Shown here one piece after another: positions 1 through 5,164 of a stretch of 6,908 nt of DNA (position 1 is the first letter of the stretch; each line of letters starts with the position of its first letter). Location of the stretch: positions 1 through 6,908 of the forward strand of contig CAWHEG010000009.1 in the NCBI GenBank assembly GCA_963828405.1, in the 5' to 3' direction. The notes beneath the pieces were generated by a model that was given only the letters and a program-made list of their open reading frames with translations, was not told the origin of the DNA and searched no databases. A program made the position numbers and the translations under genes. Source of the stretch: JANMJD01 sp963828405 (lineage in GTDB: Bacteria > Actinomycetota > Acidimicrobiia > Acidimicrobiales > Ilumatobacteraceae).

Positions 1-171
1 GTCGCGCAACACGGTGATGGACGGCCAACCGCCGCGGTCGCCGGGGTGGAACCCGATGGTTGAGTGCGGGCCGAGGGTGGCGGTCGGCCGGAGTTGATCG
101 ATGTCGATCCGGACCTGTTGGTCTGCCTTGATGATCTGGTCGACACCGGGAACGGCTCACCGCTGAGATGA
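1..171 (+). pseudogene. ISAzo13-family transposase remnant (N-terminal part, decayed)
   Basis: A broken piece of the N-terminal part of an ISAzo13-like transposase, read by eye. The frame starting at base 2 gives S-R-N-T-V-M-D-G, which looks like the end of the N-terminal helix-turn-helix. The reading then moves to the frame starting at base 1, giving A-G-V-E-P-D-G, a stop, V-R-A-E-G-G-G-R-P-E-L, then D-P-D-L-L-V and finally G-S-P-L-R. This order (SRNTV, GVEP.GR.R..GGGRP, DPDLL, SPLRW) is how I recall the family. The TGA at 61-63 sits where the family has arginine, so a CGA to TGA change is likely. The frame ends at TGA 169-171, and the family sequence is not recognisable after that. No catalytic residues remain. 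The piece is clearly non-functional, and the family call rests on motif memory, not a search. Confidence 0.55.
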
Positions 172-322
172 CGGCCCTGCGAGGGGCCAACGCCGCAGCG
201 GTGCTTCAACGACTTAACCTCGATCCACCGATTGGGTGGGTTGTCGCGGCTCGCTTATCCACCAGAAAGGCCTCCTGACCTGCGACAATGACGGTGTCTA
301 AAGCCACATCGTCGGCCAGGCC
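172..322. other. Non-coding stretch between two transposase remnants
   Basis: I see no convincing gene here. The right end of the ISAzo13 remnant and the left end of the IS1380 element must both lie in this stretch. The left terminal repeat of the IS1380 element should be within roughly 50-70 bases before its start codon, about 265-300. It cannot be defined because the matching right end of that element has been lost. Confidence 0.4.
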
Positions 323-328
323 GGGAGG
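323..328 (+). promoter_or_regulatory. Ribosome binding site of the IS1380 transposase
   Basis: GGGAGG lies 8 bases before the GTG at 337. It supports 337 as the original start of the transposase, over the in-frame TTG at 420 that opens the longest uninterrupted frame. Confidence 0.6.
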
Positions 329-336
329 CATTTCCA

Positions 337-1190
337 GTGACACGAGTATCGCACGGAATCGACTGCATTGACGCCATCTTCGATGACCCGAATCGAATCT
401 GGTCGCTGATGCCGGGCTGTTGTTGACCGCCACGCTCGCCGTGAGGCTGGGGTTGGAGGTGTTGATCGACTCGACCGTGATCCTGGTCGGTCGGGTTGGT
501 GGCGCCCACCCGGGCCGCAAGGTGTTGACGCTGGTGCACATGTTGATCGCTGGTGGCTCACATATCGATCACGCCGACATGCTTCGCGCCGGGTCGACTG
601 CTGGCGTGTTGGGGCATCGGGTGATGGCGCCCTCGACGTTGGGGACGTTCCTGCGGTCGTTCACGTTCGGGCATGTCCGCCAGTTGGAAGCCGTGATCGG
701 ACATGCCCTGACCCGCGCCTGGAAACTTGGTGCCGGTCCCGGGGTTGGGGCGTTGACGATCGATATCGACTCCACGATCTGTCAGGTTGAAGGCAAAGCC
801 AAGCAGGGTGCCGCATACGGGCATACGCACGTGCTCGGCTATCACCCGCTCGTCGCTAGTCGAGCCGACACCGGTGAGATCGTGCATGCCCGGATGCGGA
901 AAGGATCAGCGAACACCCAACGCGGTGCACGTCGGTTCATCGAGGAACTCGTCGCCCGTGTCCGACGCGCCGGAGCGTGCGGGCTGTTGACGGTCCGGGT
1001 CGATTCCGGGTTCTGGGCGAACGACACGATCACCGTGTTGAACCGGCTTGATGTGCGTTACACGATGGCGGTGCGCACCAACACCGCCGGGATCACCGCC
1101 ACCATCTGTAGAGCGATTCCTGATTCGTTGACGATGGCGGGGCTTGTTGGCGACAGGTGTGGTGAGGATGGGTTGGGGTGTGGGCGGTGA
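337..1190 (+). pseudogene. IS1380-family transposase, frameshifted and C-terminally truncated
   Basis: A DDE transposase of the IS1380 family, which moves its own insertion sequence by cut-and-paste. The GTG at 337 opens a frame reading T-R-V-S-H-G-I-D and then F-D-D-P-N. A tandem CGAAT repeat at 389-398 throws it out of frame. The next frame carries on the family sequence: N-L-V-A-D-A-G-L-L-L, H-P-G-R-K-V-L-T, V-M-A-P-S-T-L-G-T-F-L-R, D-I-D-S-T (first catalytic Asp near 762-770), Q-G-A-A-Y-G, L-G-Y-H-P-L, R-K-G-S-A-N-T and V-D-S-G-F-W (second Asp near 1002), up to M-A-V-R-T-N-T-A-G-I. The match fades near base 1125. The last 20 or so residues before the stop at 1190 look foreign, and the C-terminal part with the last catalytic Glu is absent. 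Members are usually around 450-470 residues, and about 260 remain. The gene is inactive. The family call is secure; the exact right break is not. Confidence 0.85.
389..398 (+). repeat. 5-bp tandem duplication (CGAAT x2) that breaks the transposase
   Basis: CGAAT is present twice in direct succession. Deleting one copy joins D-D-P-N to L-V-A-D-A-G-L-L-L in one frame, which is the expected family sequence. The duplication is therefore the inactivating lesion near the N-terminus. Replication slippage is one possible cause; imprecise excision of another element that left its target duplication is another. Confidence 0.75.
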
Positions 1191-1202
1191 GACTGGTCGC
1201 GC

Positions 1203-1248
1203 AAGGACCCTCCCGCTAATTCACCTGGACAGTGACGGGAGGGTCCTT
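1203..1248 (+). terminator. 13-bp perfect hairpin upstream of the DUF6431 gene
   Basis: AAGGACCCTCCCG (1203-1215) is the exact reverse complement of CGGGAGGGTCCTT (1236-1248), with a 20-base loop. Only a short T run follows on the plus strand (1247-1249), and the minus-strand side also ends in TT. It lies between the IS1380 remnant and the next transposon module. It may be a two-way terminator that shields the module from read-through, or part of the module's left end. The stem is certain; the role is inferred. Confidence 0.5.
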
Positions 1249-1267
1249 TGGGCGCCCGGAGGCACTG

Positions 1268-1857
1268 GTGGTCATCGTAGGTATCGATCCGCTCGAGGTC
1301 GAGCGCGGACTGCTCGCGGGTGAGATCGGCTGCCCGGATTGTTCGGGATGGTTGGGGCCGTGGGGGTGGGCGCGGCGGCGGGTGTTGCGCTGCTCGGAGA
1401 TAGATGTGTGGCGCCGGCCGCGTCGGGGCCGGTGTGCCGGGTGCCGGCGGACGCATGTGCTGCTCGGGCAGGATTCATTGGTCCGCCGCCGGGACGGGGT
1501 CGAGGTGATCGGCGCGGCGCTCGTGGCGAAAGCGGCCGGTGACGGTCATCGTCGTGCAGCGGAGAAGGTGGGGGCGCCGGCGTCGACGGTGCGCGGCTGG
1601 TTCCGCCGGTTCGCCGCGCACGCCGAGGTGATCCGGGTGTGGTTCACGGTGCTCGCTCATGTCATGGTCTGGACCCGGTGTTGGGGCCGATCTCTCCGAC
1701 CGGGTCCGGGGTGGGCGACGCGGTCGAAGCGATCGCGGTCGCGGCCCGGGCGGCGGCCGTTCGGCTCGGTCCGTGTCGGCCGTGGCAGTTCGCGGTGCGG
1801 GCGTCTCGGGGCGGGTTGTTGTCCAACACGAGTTGCCCCTGGGCGCCGATCGGCTGA
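1268..1857 (+). pseudogene. DUF6431 zinc-ribbon/HTH protein of a transposon, frameshifted
   Basis: A small protein of the DUF6431 type, commonly found next to rve-type transposases in actinomycetes; its role in transposition is not established. I chose GTG 1268 because GGAGG at 1258-1262 precedes it by 5 bases. An in-frame GTG at 1232 lies inside the hairpin. The N-terminus has a likely zinc ribbon, C22-P-D-C25 and C56-A-G-C59. A helix-turn-helix follows at about residues 93-115 (R-R-A-A-E-K-V-G-A-P-A-S-T-V-R-G-W-F-R-R-F). Near 1660 the family sequence jumps one frame: A-H-V is followed by H-G-L-D-P-V-L-G-P-I in the other frame, consistent with one missing base at about 1661-1664. The second part ends as the family does, with G-G-L-L-S-N-T-S-C-P-W, and stops at TGA 1855-1857. 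Restored, it would be about 196 residues. A sequencing or assembly error is possible. Confidence 0.7.
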
Positions 1858-1913
1858 TCAGGGATCGTTCAGGTGCCGCCGTGTTGGCGATGCCTGAAGA
1901 GAGGTTCCTGGCC

Positions 1914-2795
1914 ATGAAGAGCGATGATCGTCGTCGTGATGTTGCACTGTTCCGTTACTCGTTGATCCGCGAGGCTGCCGACCCGGCGATCGGTCACGCG
2001 GAACGCGGGTTGCTCGTCAGGGAACTCGCCGGGCGGGAACACACCGGCCCGGGCGGTGAACGCATCCGGGTGGGGCGTTCGTCGTTGGATCGGTGGATCC
2101 GGGCGTGGCAGACCGGCGGGTTCGACGCCTTGTTCCCCCAGACACGGTCCGCGGTGCCGTTCACCGCTGGGGCGGTGTTGAACCTGGCGGTCACCTTGAG
2201 ACTGGAGGCACCGGGACGGACTGCTGCGCAGATCGCGGCGATCATCACCGTGTCGAACGGCTGGTCGCCATCGGCGCGCACGATCCAGCGTGAGTTCGCC
2301 CGCCGCGGGTTGAACGTCCGCCCGGACGGCACCACCGCGCCGGTGTTCGGCCGGTTCGAAGCTGCCGCGCCGAATGACCGTTGGACCGGCGACGCCCTGC
2401 ATGGCCCGATCCTCGACGGGCGCAAGGCGTTCCTGTTCGCGTTCTTGGATGACCACTCGAGGGCGATCCCCGGGTTCCGGTGGGGTGTCTCGGAGGACAC
2501 CGTCCGTCTCGAGGCAGCCCTCAGGCATGCGCTCGCAGCTCGCGGGATTCCCCGCCAGATCTACGTCGACAACGGATCGTCCTACGTGTCAGCACCGTTG
2601 CTGCGCACGTGTGCGGTGCTCGGCATCCGCCTCATTCACTCGAGGCCCGGACGTCCGGAAGGCCGAGGCAAGATCGAACGGTTCTTCCGCACCGTCAGGG
2701 ATCAGTTCCTCGTGGTGTGCACCTGGGAAAGCATGAGGCCCCGCCGAAGCGGGGCCTCATGCCCTGTGACCAGGACTTATTCGAGTGGGCGATAA
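1914..2795 (+). pseudogene. DD35E (rve-type) transposase, C-terminally truncated
   Basis: An integrase-core transposase of the IS481/Mu-like type that partners the DUF6431 protein. I chose ATG 1914 because GAGAGG (1899-1904) lies 9 bases upstream and V-A-L-F-R-Y-S-L-I-R-E, the usual family start, follows closely. An in-frame ATG at 1890 has no ribosome site. Two N-terminal helix-turn-helix regions are visible, at about residues 25-65 (S-S-L-D-R-W-I-R-A-W) and 100-130 (T-A-A-Q-I, R-T-I-Q-R-E-F). The catalytic core has D160 (R-W-T-G-D-A-L-H-G), D219 (Y-V-D-N-G-S) and E255 (G-K-I-E-R-F-F), with 35 residues between the last two. Family identity ends near residue 267 (base about 2715). The last 26 or so residues are read from the tRNA terminator and tRNA fragment, and the stop falls at 2793-2795. 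The C-terminal domain and the partner ATPase usual for such modules are missing, so it is presumably inactive. Confidence 0.8.
2731..2762 (-). terminator. Intrinsic terminator with UUCG loop, downstream of the tRNA-Val 3' half
   Basis: A perfect 14-bp stem (2731-2744 with 2749-2762) closes on four bases that read TTCG on the minus strand, an especially stable tetraloop. On that strand the stem is followed by TTT (2730-2728 side). It begins 23 bases after the tRNA-like 3' end at 2786, the expected place for the terminator of that tRNA gene. The plus-strand loop is CGAA with no T run after it, so the minus-strand reading is preferred. Confidence 0.75.
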
Positions 2796-2827
2796 CAGGC
2801 TCGAACTGTTGACCTCTACGGTGTGAA
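2786..2827 (-). other. Attachment site: 3' half of tRNA-Val(CAC)
   Basis: Read on the minus strand this is tRNA positions 32 to 73 with no gaps: anticodon loop TTCACAC (anticodon CAC, 2821-2827), 3' anticodon stem CGTAG (2816-2820), variable loop AGGTC (2811-2815), T arm AACAG-TTCGAGC-CTGTT (2794-2810, perfect 5-bp stem), 3' acceptor strand ATCGCCC (2787-2793) and discriminator A (2786). No CCA is encoded. The next bases upstream on this strand (2828-2865) contain neither the matching CTACG, nor a D arm, nor GGGCGAT, so the 5' half is absent. A fragment that starts exactly at the anticodon loop and runs to the 3' end is the classic core left by tyrosine-integrase elements in tRNA genes. The anticodon assignment assumes normal loop numbering. 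Confidence 0.8.
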
Positions 2828-2927
2828 ATAGTGGCACTGGTGCCGCAACGTCTGGGAAGTCGGCAGATCGAAACGTTGCTGATGTCCATCGACCACCTGA
2901 CATTGCCGATGCTGAACGCCGGAGGGG
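2828..2927. other. Element end between attachment site and excisionase gene
   Basis: About 100 non-coding bases. They hold a small hairpin, GGCAC-TG-GTGCC (2833-2844), and a 7-bp inverted repeat, GCAACGT (2845-2851) with ACGTTGC (2873-2879). Their position next to the att core would suit binding sites for integrase or excisionase, but the repeats are short and could be chance. Confidence 0.3.
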
Positions 2928-3269
2928 CTACGCCGAGAACGGCAACGACGACTGCCCCGAACGCGACAGAGGAGCAAATCCAGCGTGACGACGAGTCGGT
3001 GACGTCACCGGAGCAACGCGATGGCTGAGCTCGGCCTCGAGATCGACCACCGGCCAGGTGATCGGGCCGCCGATCATCTGCTCCAGAGCGATCCGAGGGA
3101 CACGCAGCAAACAACCGACGCGGATCACCGGCAGTCCGTCGCGCCCGCCGGTGGCGGTGAACTGGCGAGCGAGTTCGTATGCGCAGGTCCGGCCGATCCG
3201 CAACACCACGGCCGCTTCCTCGATCGTCAGCAGACCCGGCACGGCCACCGGAACATCGTTCATCGTCAT
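2928..3269 (-). CDS. Excisionase-like winged-helix DNA-binding protein
   Basis: A 113-residue protein with an excisionase/MerR-type helix-turn-helix. Residues 12-34 read G-L-L-T-I-E-E-A-A-V-V-L-R-I-G-R and then A-Y-E-L, the usual start and recognition helix of this fold (HTH_17 type). Residues 46-58 (L-P-V-I-R-V-G and L-R-V-P) form the wing, and A-L-E-Q-M-I follows. The last 35-40 residues are Ser/Pro/Arg-rich and unlike the domain. The start is ATG 3267-3269 with GGGAGGG 11 bases upstream; a second ATG lies two codons further in. Such proteins steer a tyrosine integrase towards excision, or repress their own operon. It lies 100 bases from the tRNA att core and on the same strand as the broken integrase, which supports an excisionase role. 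A plain phage-type repressor or regulator remains possible. Confidence 0.7.
   Translation of the reverse strand: MTMNDVPVAVPGLLTIEEAAVVLRIGRTCAYELARQFTATGGRDGLPVIRVGCLLRVPRIALEQMIGGPITWPVVDLEAELSHRVAPVTSPTRRHAGFAPLSRSGQSSLPFSA
2997..3010. promoter_or_regulatory. 14-bp perfect palindrome with TGACGTCA core (copy 1)
   Basis: CGGTGACGTCACCG is its own reverse complement. It lies inside the 3' part of the excisionase-like gene and shares its 8-bp core with the palindrome at 3271-3278. It is a possible operator; no binding protein can be assigned. Confidence 0.3.
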
Positions 3270-3270
3270 C

Positions 3271-3278
3271 TGACGTCA
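3271..3278. promoter_or_regulatory. TGACGTCA palindrome between RBS and start of the excisionase gene (copy 2)
   Basis: TGACGTCA begins two bases upstream of the ATG at 3269 and lies between it and the GGGAGGG ribosome site. A protein bound here could block expression, so self-repression by the excisionase-like protein is conceivable. Chance occurrence is not excluded. Confidence 0.3.
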
Positions 3279-3280
3279 TG

Positions 3281-3287
3281 CCCTCCC
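3281..3287 (-). promoter_or_regulatory. Ribosome binding site of the excisionase-like gene
   Basis: The minus strand reads GGGAGGG, 11 bases before ATG 3269. The spacing is slightly long but this is the only purine-rich site nearby. It favours 3269 over the second ATG at 3263. Confidence 0.45.
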
Positions 3288-3568
3288 AGACCGGCGTGCG
3301 TCACCGACCCACCTACAAATGGGCAACGAGCCGGCAAAAAGAGGGAATAATCGACCGCACGACCACTGCAGATCTGATTCACCCACCAGCGCACCAAACG
3401 CGGCACCGCCGTTGGTGGCCCTCTCGCTCGAACAACGGTCCGTATCGAGCGCACTGCGGCTCGGTAGGTTGACGACGTGATCACTGAACCGCCGTGGCGG
3501 CGGCCGGCCGAGGATGTCGGCGTAGCGACTCACCGCGATGCCGGGCGTCAGCGTTGCCGGTGGGGCCG
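3288..3568. other. Divergent intergenic region
   Basis: About 280 bases separate the leftward excisionase-like gene from the rightward DUF4160/DUF2442 pair, so promoters for both should lie here. The segment around 3340-3360 is the most AT-rich part and could serve the leftward gene, but I cannot define -35 and -10 boxes with confidence. GTGATCAC at 3477-3484 is an 8-bp palindrome of unknown meaning. Short frames cross the region on both strands, but none resembles a known protein or has a good ribosome site. Confidence 0.35.
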
Positions 3569-3829
3569 ATGCCGCGGCTGAGCTTCTTCTACGGCATCTC
3601 GATCTACGTCTACTTCGACGATCACCCGCCGGCCCACATTCACGCCCGCTACGCCGAGTACGACGCGCAGATCGCCATCAACACGGGCGATGTGATCGCC
3701 GGATCGCTCCCACCGAGGGCAGGCCGCCTCGTGGAGGAATGGCGGCAGCTCCACTTGCCCGATCTGGCCGACGCCTGGAACGCCGTTCACGACGAACGCA
3801 CTCCGGGTACGATCGAACCGTTGCCATGA
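3569..3829 (+). CDS. DUF4160 domain protein
   Basis: A compact 86-residue protein that is almost entirely one DUF4160 domain. It opens M-P-R-L-S-F-F-Y-G-I-S-I-Y-V-Y, followed by the family signature D-D-H-P-P-A-H-I-H-A (residues 17-26), then Y-D-A-Q-I-A-I at 31-37, G-S-L-P-P-R at 45-50 and E-E-W-R-Q-L-H at 56-62. I chose ATG 3569 because family members begin right at this point. The frame is open upstream to a GTG at 3494, but that extension does not look like protein of this family, and GGTGGGG (3559-3565) sits very close. Its stop overlaps the next start (ATGA), so the two genes are translationally coupled. The biochemical role of DUF4160 is unknown to me; it commonly pairs with DUF2442 and the pair is often suspected of being toxin-antitoxin-like. 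No signal peptide or membrane segment is seen, so it is probably cytoplasmic. Confidence 0.85.
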   Translation: MPRLSFFYGISIYVYFDDHPPAHIHARYAEYDAQIAINTGDVIAGSLPPRAGRLVEEWRQLHLPDLADAWNAVHDERTPGTIEPLP

Positions 3830-4134
3830 ACACGACCGACCGCACCCCGCAAGTCACCGATGTCGAGGTCCCCCGCACCCACGTGCTGAGGGTCTTCTTC
3901 GACGACGACCTCGTCCGTGAGCTGGAGTACCAACCTGACACCGCCCGGCCCGGCGGCGTGTTCGAGGCGTTCGCCGATCCGGCGTTCTTCGCCGCCGTCA
4001 GCGTCGATCACGGCACCTTGGTGTGGCCCAACGGCGTCGACCTCGACCCCGATGTGCTCCACGGCGACTTCGCTCCGGCCGGACCAGAGCGATTCAAGCT
4101 GATCGCCCAGTACGCCGTTCACCACGCCAAGTAG
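3826..4134 (+). CDS. DUF2442 domain protein
   Basis: A 102-residue protein with a DUF2442 domain over about residues 9-82. The family traits are V-T-D-V-E-V (10-15), L-R-V-F-F-D-D (21-27), G-V-F-E-A-F-A-D-P-A-F-F (44-55) and the signature L-V-W-P-N-G-V-D-L-D-P-D-V-L (65-78). The tail (82-102) holds a short basic helix, F-K-L-I-A-Q-Y. The start ATG at 3826 overlaps the DUF4160 stop by the ATGA arrangement and needs no separate ribosome site. The same frame is open upstream, but that part lies within the DUF4160 gene and is not real coding. It ends 27 bases before the integrase stop, which it faces. The molecular function is not known to me. Acting as a complex with DUF4160 is inferred from the gene order. 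Confidence 0.85.
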   Translation: MNTTDRTPQVTDVEVPRTHVLRVFFDDDLVRELEYQPDTARPGGVFEAFADPAFFAAVSVDHGTLVWPNGVDLDPDVLHGDFAPAGPERFKLIAQYAVHHAK

Positions 4135-4161
4135 GCCACGCCGACCTGGGTCCGCGGCGAA

Positions 4162-4277
4162 TCAGCCCGGCGACGTCGGCCCAACCAGCAAAGAAGCGAC
4201 AGCGCGAGCCAACTCCCGGTCGGTCTCGGCCACCTTCCCGCTGTAATGGCGGGCGGCGATCGACGGATCGTGGCCGG
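4162..4277 (-). pseudogene. Tyrosine integrase, C-terminal end (cut off by IS21)
   Basis: Read from 4275 down to the TGA at 4164-4162, this is the C-terminal tip of a phage-type site-specific recombinase. It reads G-H-D-P-S-I-A-A-R-H-Y-S-G, then E-T-D-R-E-L-A and A-S-L-L. The G-H pair followed nine residues later by Y (codon 4245-4243) fits the last active-site box, with that Tyr as the nucleophile that links to DNA. The D-R-E-L-A helix after it is typical of the family. About 37 residues remain before the IS21 end. The GCCGG at 4273-4277 is the target duplication, and the gene continues beyond the insertion at 6892-6908. Together with the tRNA att core and the excisionase-like gene, this is presumably the integrase of the integrative element. 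Without its catalytic Tyr the upstream part is dead. The call rests on a short stretch, but the reconstructed frame supports it. Confidence 0.7.
4273..4277. repeat. Left target-site duplication of the IS21 element (GCCGG)
   Basis: GCCGG directly abuts the left tip (TGGC at 4278) and recurs directly after the right tip at 6892-6896. A 5-bp duplication is within the range known for the IS21 family. Confidence 0.8.
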
Positions 4278-4322
4278 TGGCACGTAGCGGCATCTGGTAC
4301 CGGTAGTCCACCGATCTGGTAC
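4278..4322 (+). repeat. IS21 left terminal inverted repeat
   Basis: Its 45 bases pair with 6847-6891, with 5 mismatches. The core GGTACCGGTAGTCCACCGAT (4296-4315) is identical at both ends. The outer 18 bases (TGGC, then CGTAGCG) are less well kept. Confidence 0.85.
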
Positions 4323-4345
4323 TTGCGTTCTGGGGAGGTGGTACC
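4296..4345 (+). repeat. Three GGTACC boxes at 22-bp spacing, left IS21 end
   Basis: GGTACC at 4296-4301, GGTACT at 4318-4323 and GGTACC at 4340-4345 start exactly 22 bp apart. The first begins 18 bp from the element tip. The same layout is mirrored at the right end. They are the likely IstA binding sites, all on one face of the helix; the role is inferred from how IS21-family ends are organised. Confidence 0.7.
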
Positions 4346-4379
4346 GGCTCTCGGTTCGTGCTTGTGAGCCGAGAGCCGG
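4344..4379 (-). terminator. Hairpin downstream of istB
   Basis: CCGGCTCTCGG (4344-4354) pairs perfectly with CCGAGAGCCGG (4369-4379) over a 14-base loop. It lies 14 bases past the istB stop codon on the minus strand. No clear T run follows, so it may end istAB transcription, block outward or inward read-through, or protect the mRNA end. Confidence 0.5.
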
Positions 4380-4393
4380 CAGGTGTTGTGGTG

Positions 4394-5164
4394 TTACTCC
4401 CAGTAGTCGTTGCTCGCTCGGGTGTTGTCGTGGCGGAGTCTGCGCATGTCGATCTGGCCGAGGTTGATGGTTCGGGCGTGGTTGGCGAGCCGGTTCACGG
4501 TGGAATCGGCGGCGACGCGGTCGGGGAGCTCGCCGACCCAGTGGGCGGGGCCGGTCTGGGAGGCGATGATCGTGGGGAGCCGGTGTTCTCGGTTGGCGAG
4601 GATCGCGAACAGGTCGCTGGCGGCGTCTGAGTCGATGCCGACGGTGAGGAAGTCATCGATGATCAGCAGGTCCGTCTCGGAGAGTTCGTTCAACAGTTGT
4701 TGGTGTCCGATGCTGTCGCTGCGGGCGATCACGAGTCGTCGGGCGAGGTCGTCCATCCGGGCGTAGGTGACGGCGTGGCCGTTGTGGCAGGCACTGATCC
4801 CGAGCGTGCACGCCAGGTACGTTTTGCCGCCTCCGGTGGGTGAGATGATGAGCAGGTTCATGGGGTCTGCCCGCCAGTCGTGCGCGGCGTAGCGTCGCAT
4901 TCGCACCGGGGTGATGCCGCGCCCGTCGCGGTAGTCGATCTCGCCGATAGAGGCGCCAGGGATCGGCAGTGCGGCCTGGCGGATGAGCTTGTCGACTGTG
5001 TGGATGCGGCGCTGTTCCAGGGCGTCGTCGACCGCGGTCAGGAACAACTGCTCGGGGGTGAGCGTGTCGTTGGCCTCATCGGCGATGAGCTCTTCGAACC
5101 GGGTCGCGACGTGGGTGACTCGCAGGGCACGGAACTTGTCGTAGTCGATGCTTGTGAACGTCAC
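4394..5164 (-). CDS. istB: IS21 helper ATPase IstB
   Basis: IstB is the AAA+ ATPase, related to DnaC, that works with IstA: it binds and shapes target DNA and triggers transposition. The 256-residue product is full length for the family. Walker A is S-P-T-G-G-G-K-T (108-115), Walker B is L-L-I-I-D-D (166-171), and sensor 1 is A-S-Q (201-203). The likely arginine finger is in D-S-T-V-N-R-L (220-226), and sensor 2 is M-R-R (240-242). The start is GTG 5162-5164, which overlaps the istA stop in GTGA, so the two genes are translationally coupled, as usual for IS21. The stop is TAA 4394-4396. Most relatives have G-T-G-K-T at the P-loop where this one has G-G-G-K-T, a mild variation that should keep nucleotide binding. 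All ATPase motifs are present, so it is probably functional. Confidence 0.93.
   Translation of the reverse strand: MTFTSIDYDKFRALRVTHVATRFEELIADEANDTLTPEQLFLTAVDDALEQRRIHTVDKLIRQAALPIPGASIGEIDYRDGRGITPVRMRRYAAHDWRADPMNLLIISPTGGGKTYLACTLGISACHNGHAVTYARMDDLARRLVIARSDSIGHQQLLNELSETDLLIIDDFLTVGIDSDAASDLFAILANREHRLPTIIASQTGPAHWVGELPDRVAADSTVNRLANHARTINLGQIDMRRLRHDNTRASNDYWE

Noticed and set aside
2786..2862. A complete tRNA-Val gene
   Set aside because: The 3' half is perfect, but upstream on the minus strand there is no matching anticodon stem, D arm or 5' acceptor strand.
2695..3279. A 194-residue open frame on the minus strand
   Set aside because: It overlaps the excisionase-like gene in another frame, runs through the tRNA fragment and terminator, and resembles no protein family. 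The 2928-3269 frame has the HTH motif and a ribosome site.
3266..3533. Short minus-strand frames of 72 and 85 residues upstream of the excisionase gene
   Set aside because: They overlap the excisionase start, have no recognisable motif and no clear ribosome site. A real small protein cannot be excluded, but nothing supports it.
3538..3825. N-terminal extension of the DUF2442 gene back to 3538
   Set aside because: The extension is an arginine-rich shadow of the DUF4160 gene. The ATG at 3826 with ATGA overlap gives the normal family length.
4278..4346. Integrase coding continuing through the left IS21 end, since the frame stays open and the right end reads a similar peptide on the other strand
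   Set aside because: The resemblance is just the terminal inverted repeat read in both directions. The TG tips and GCCGG duplications place the boundary at 4278 and 6891.
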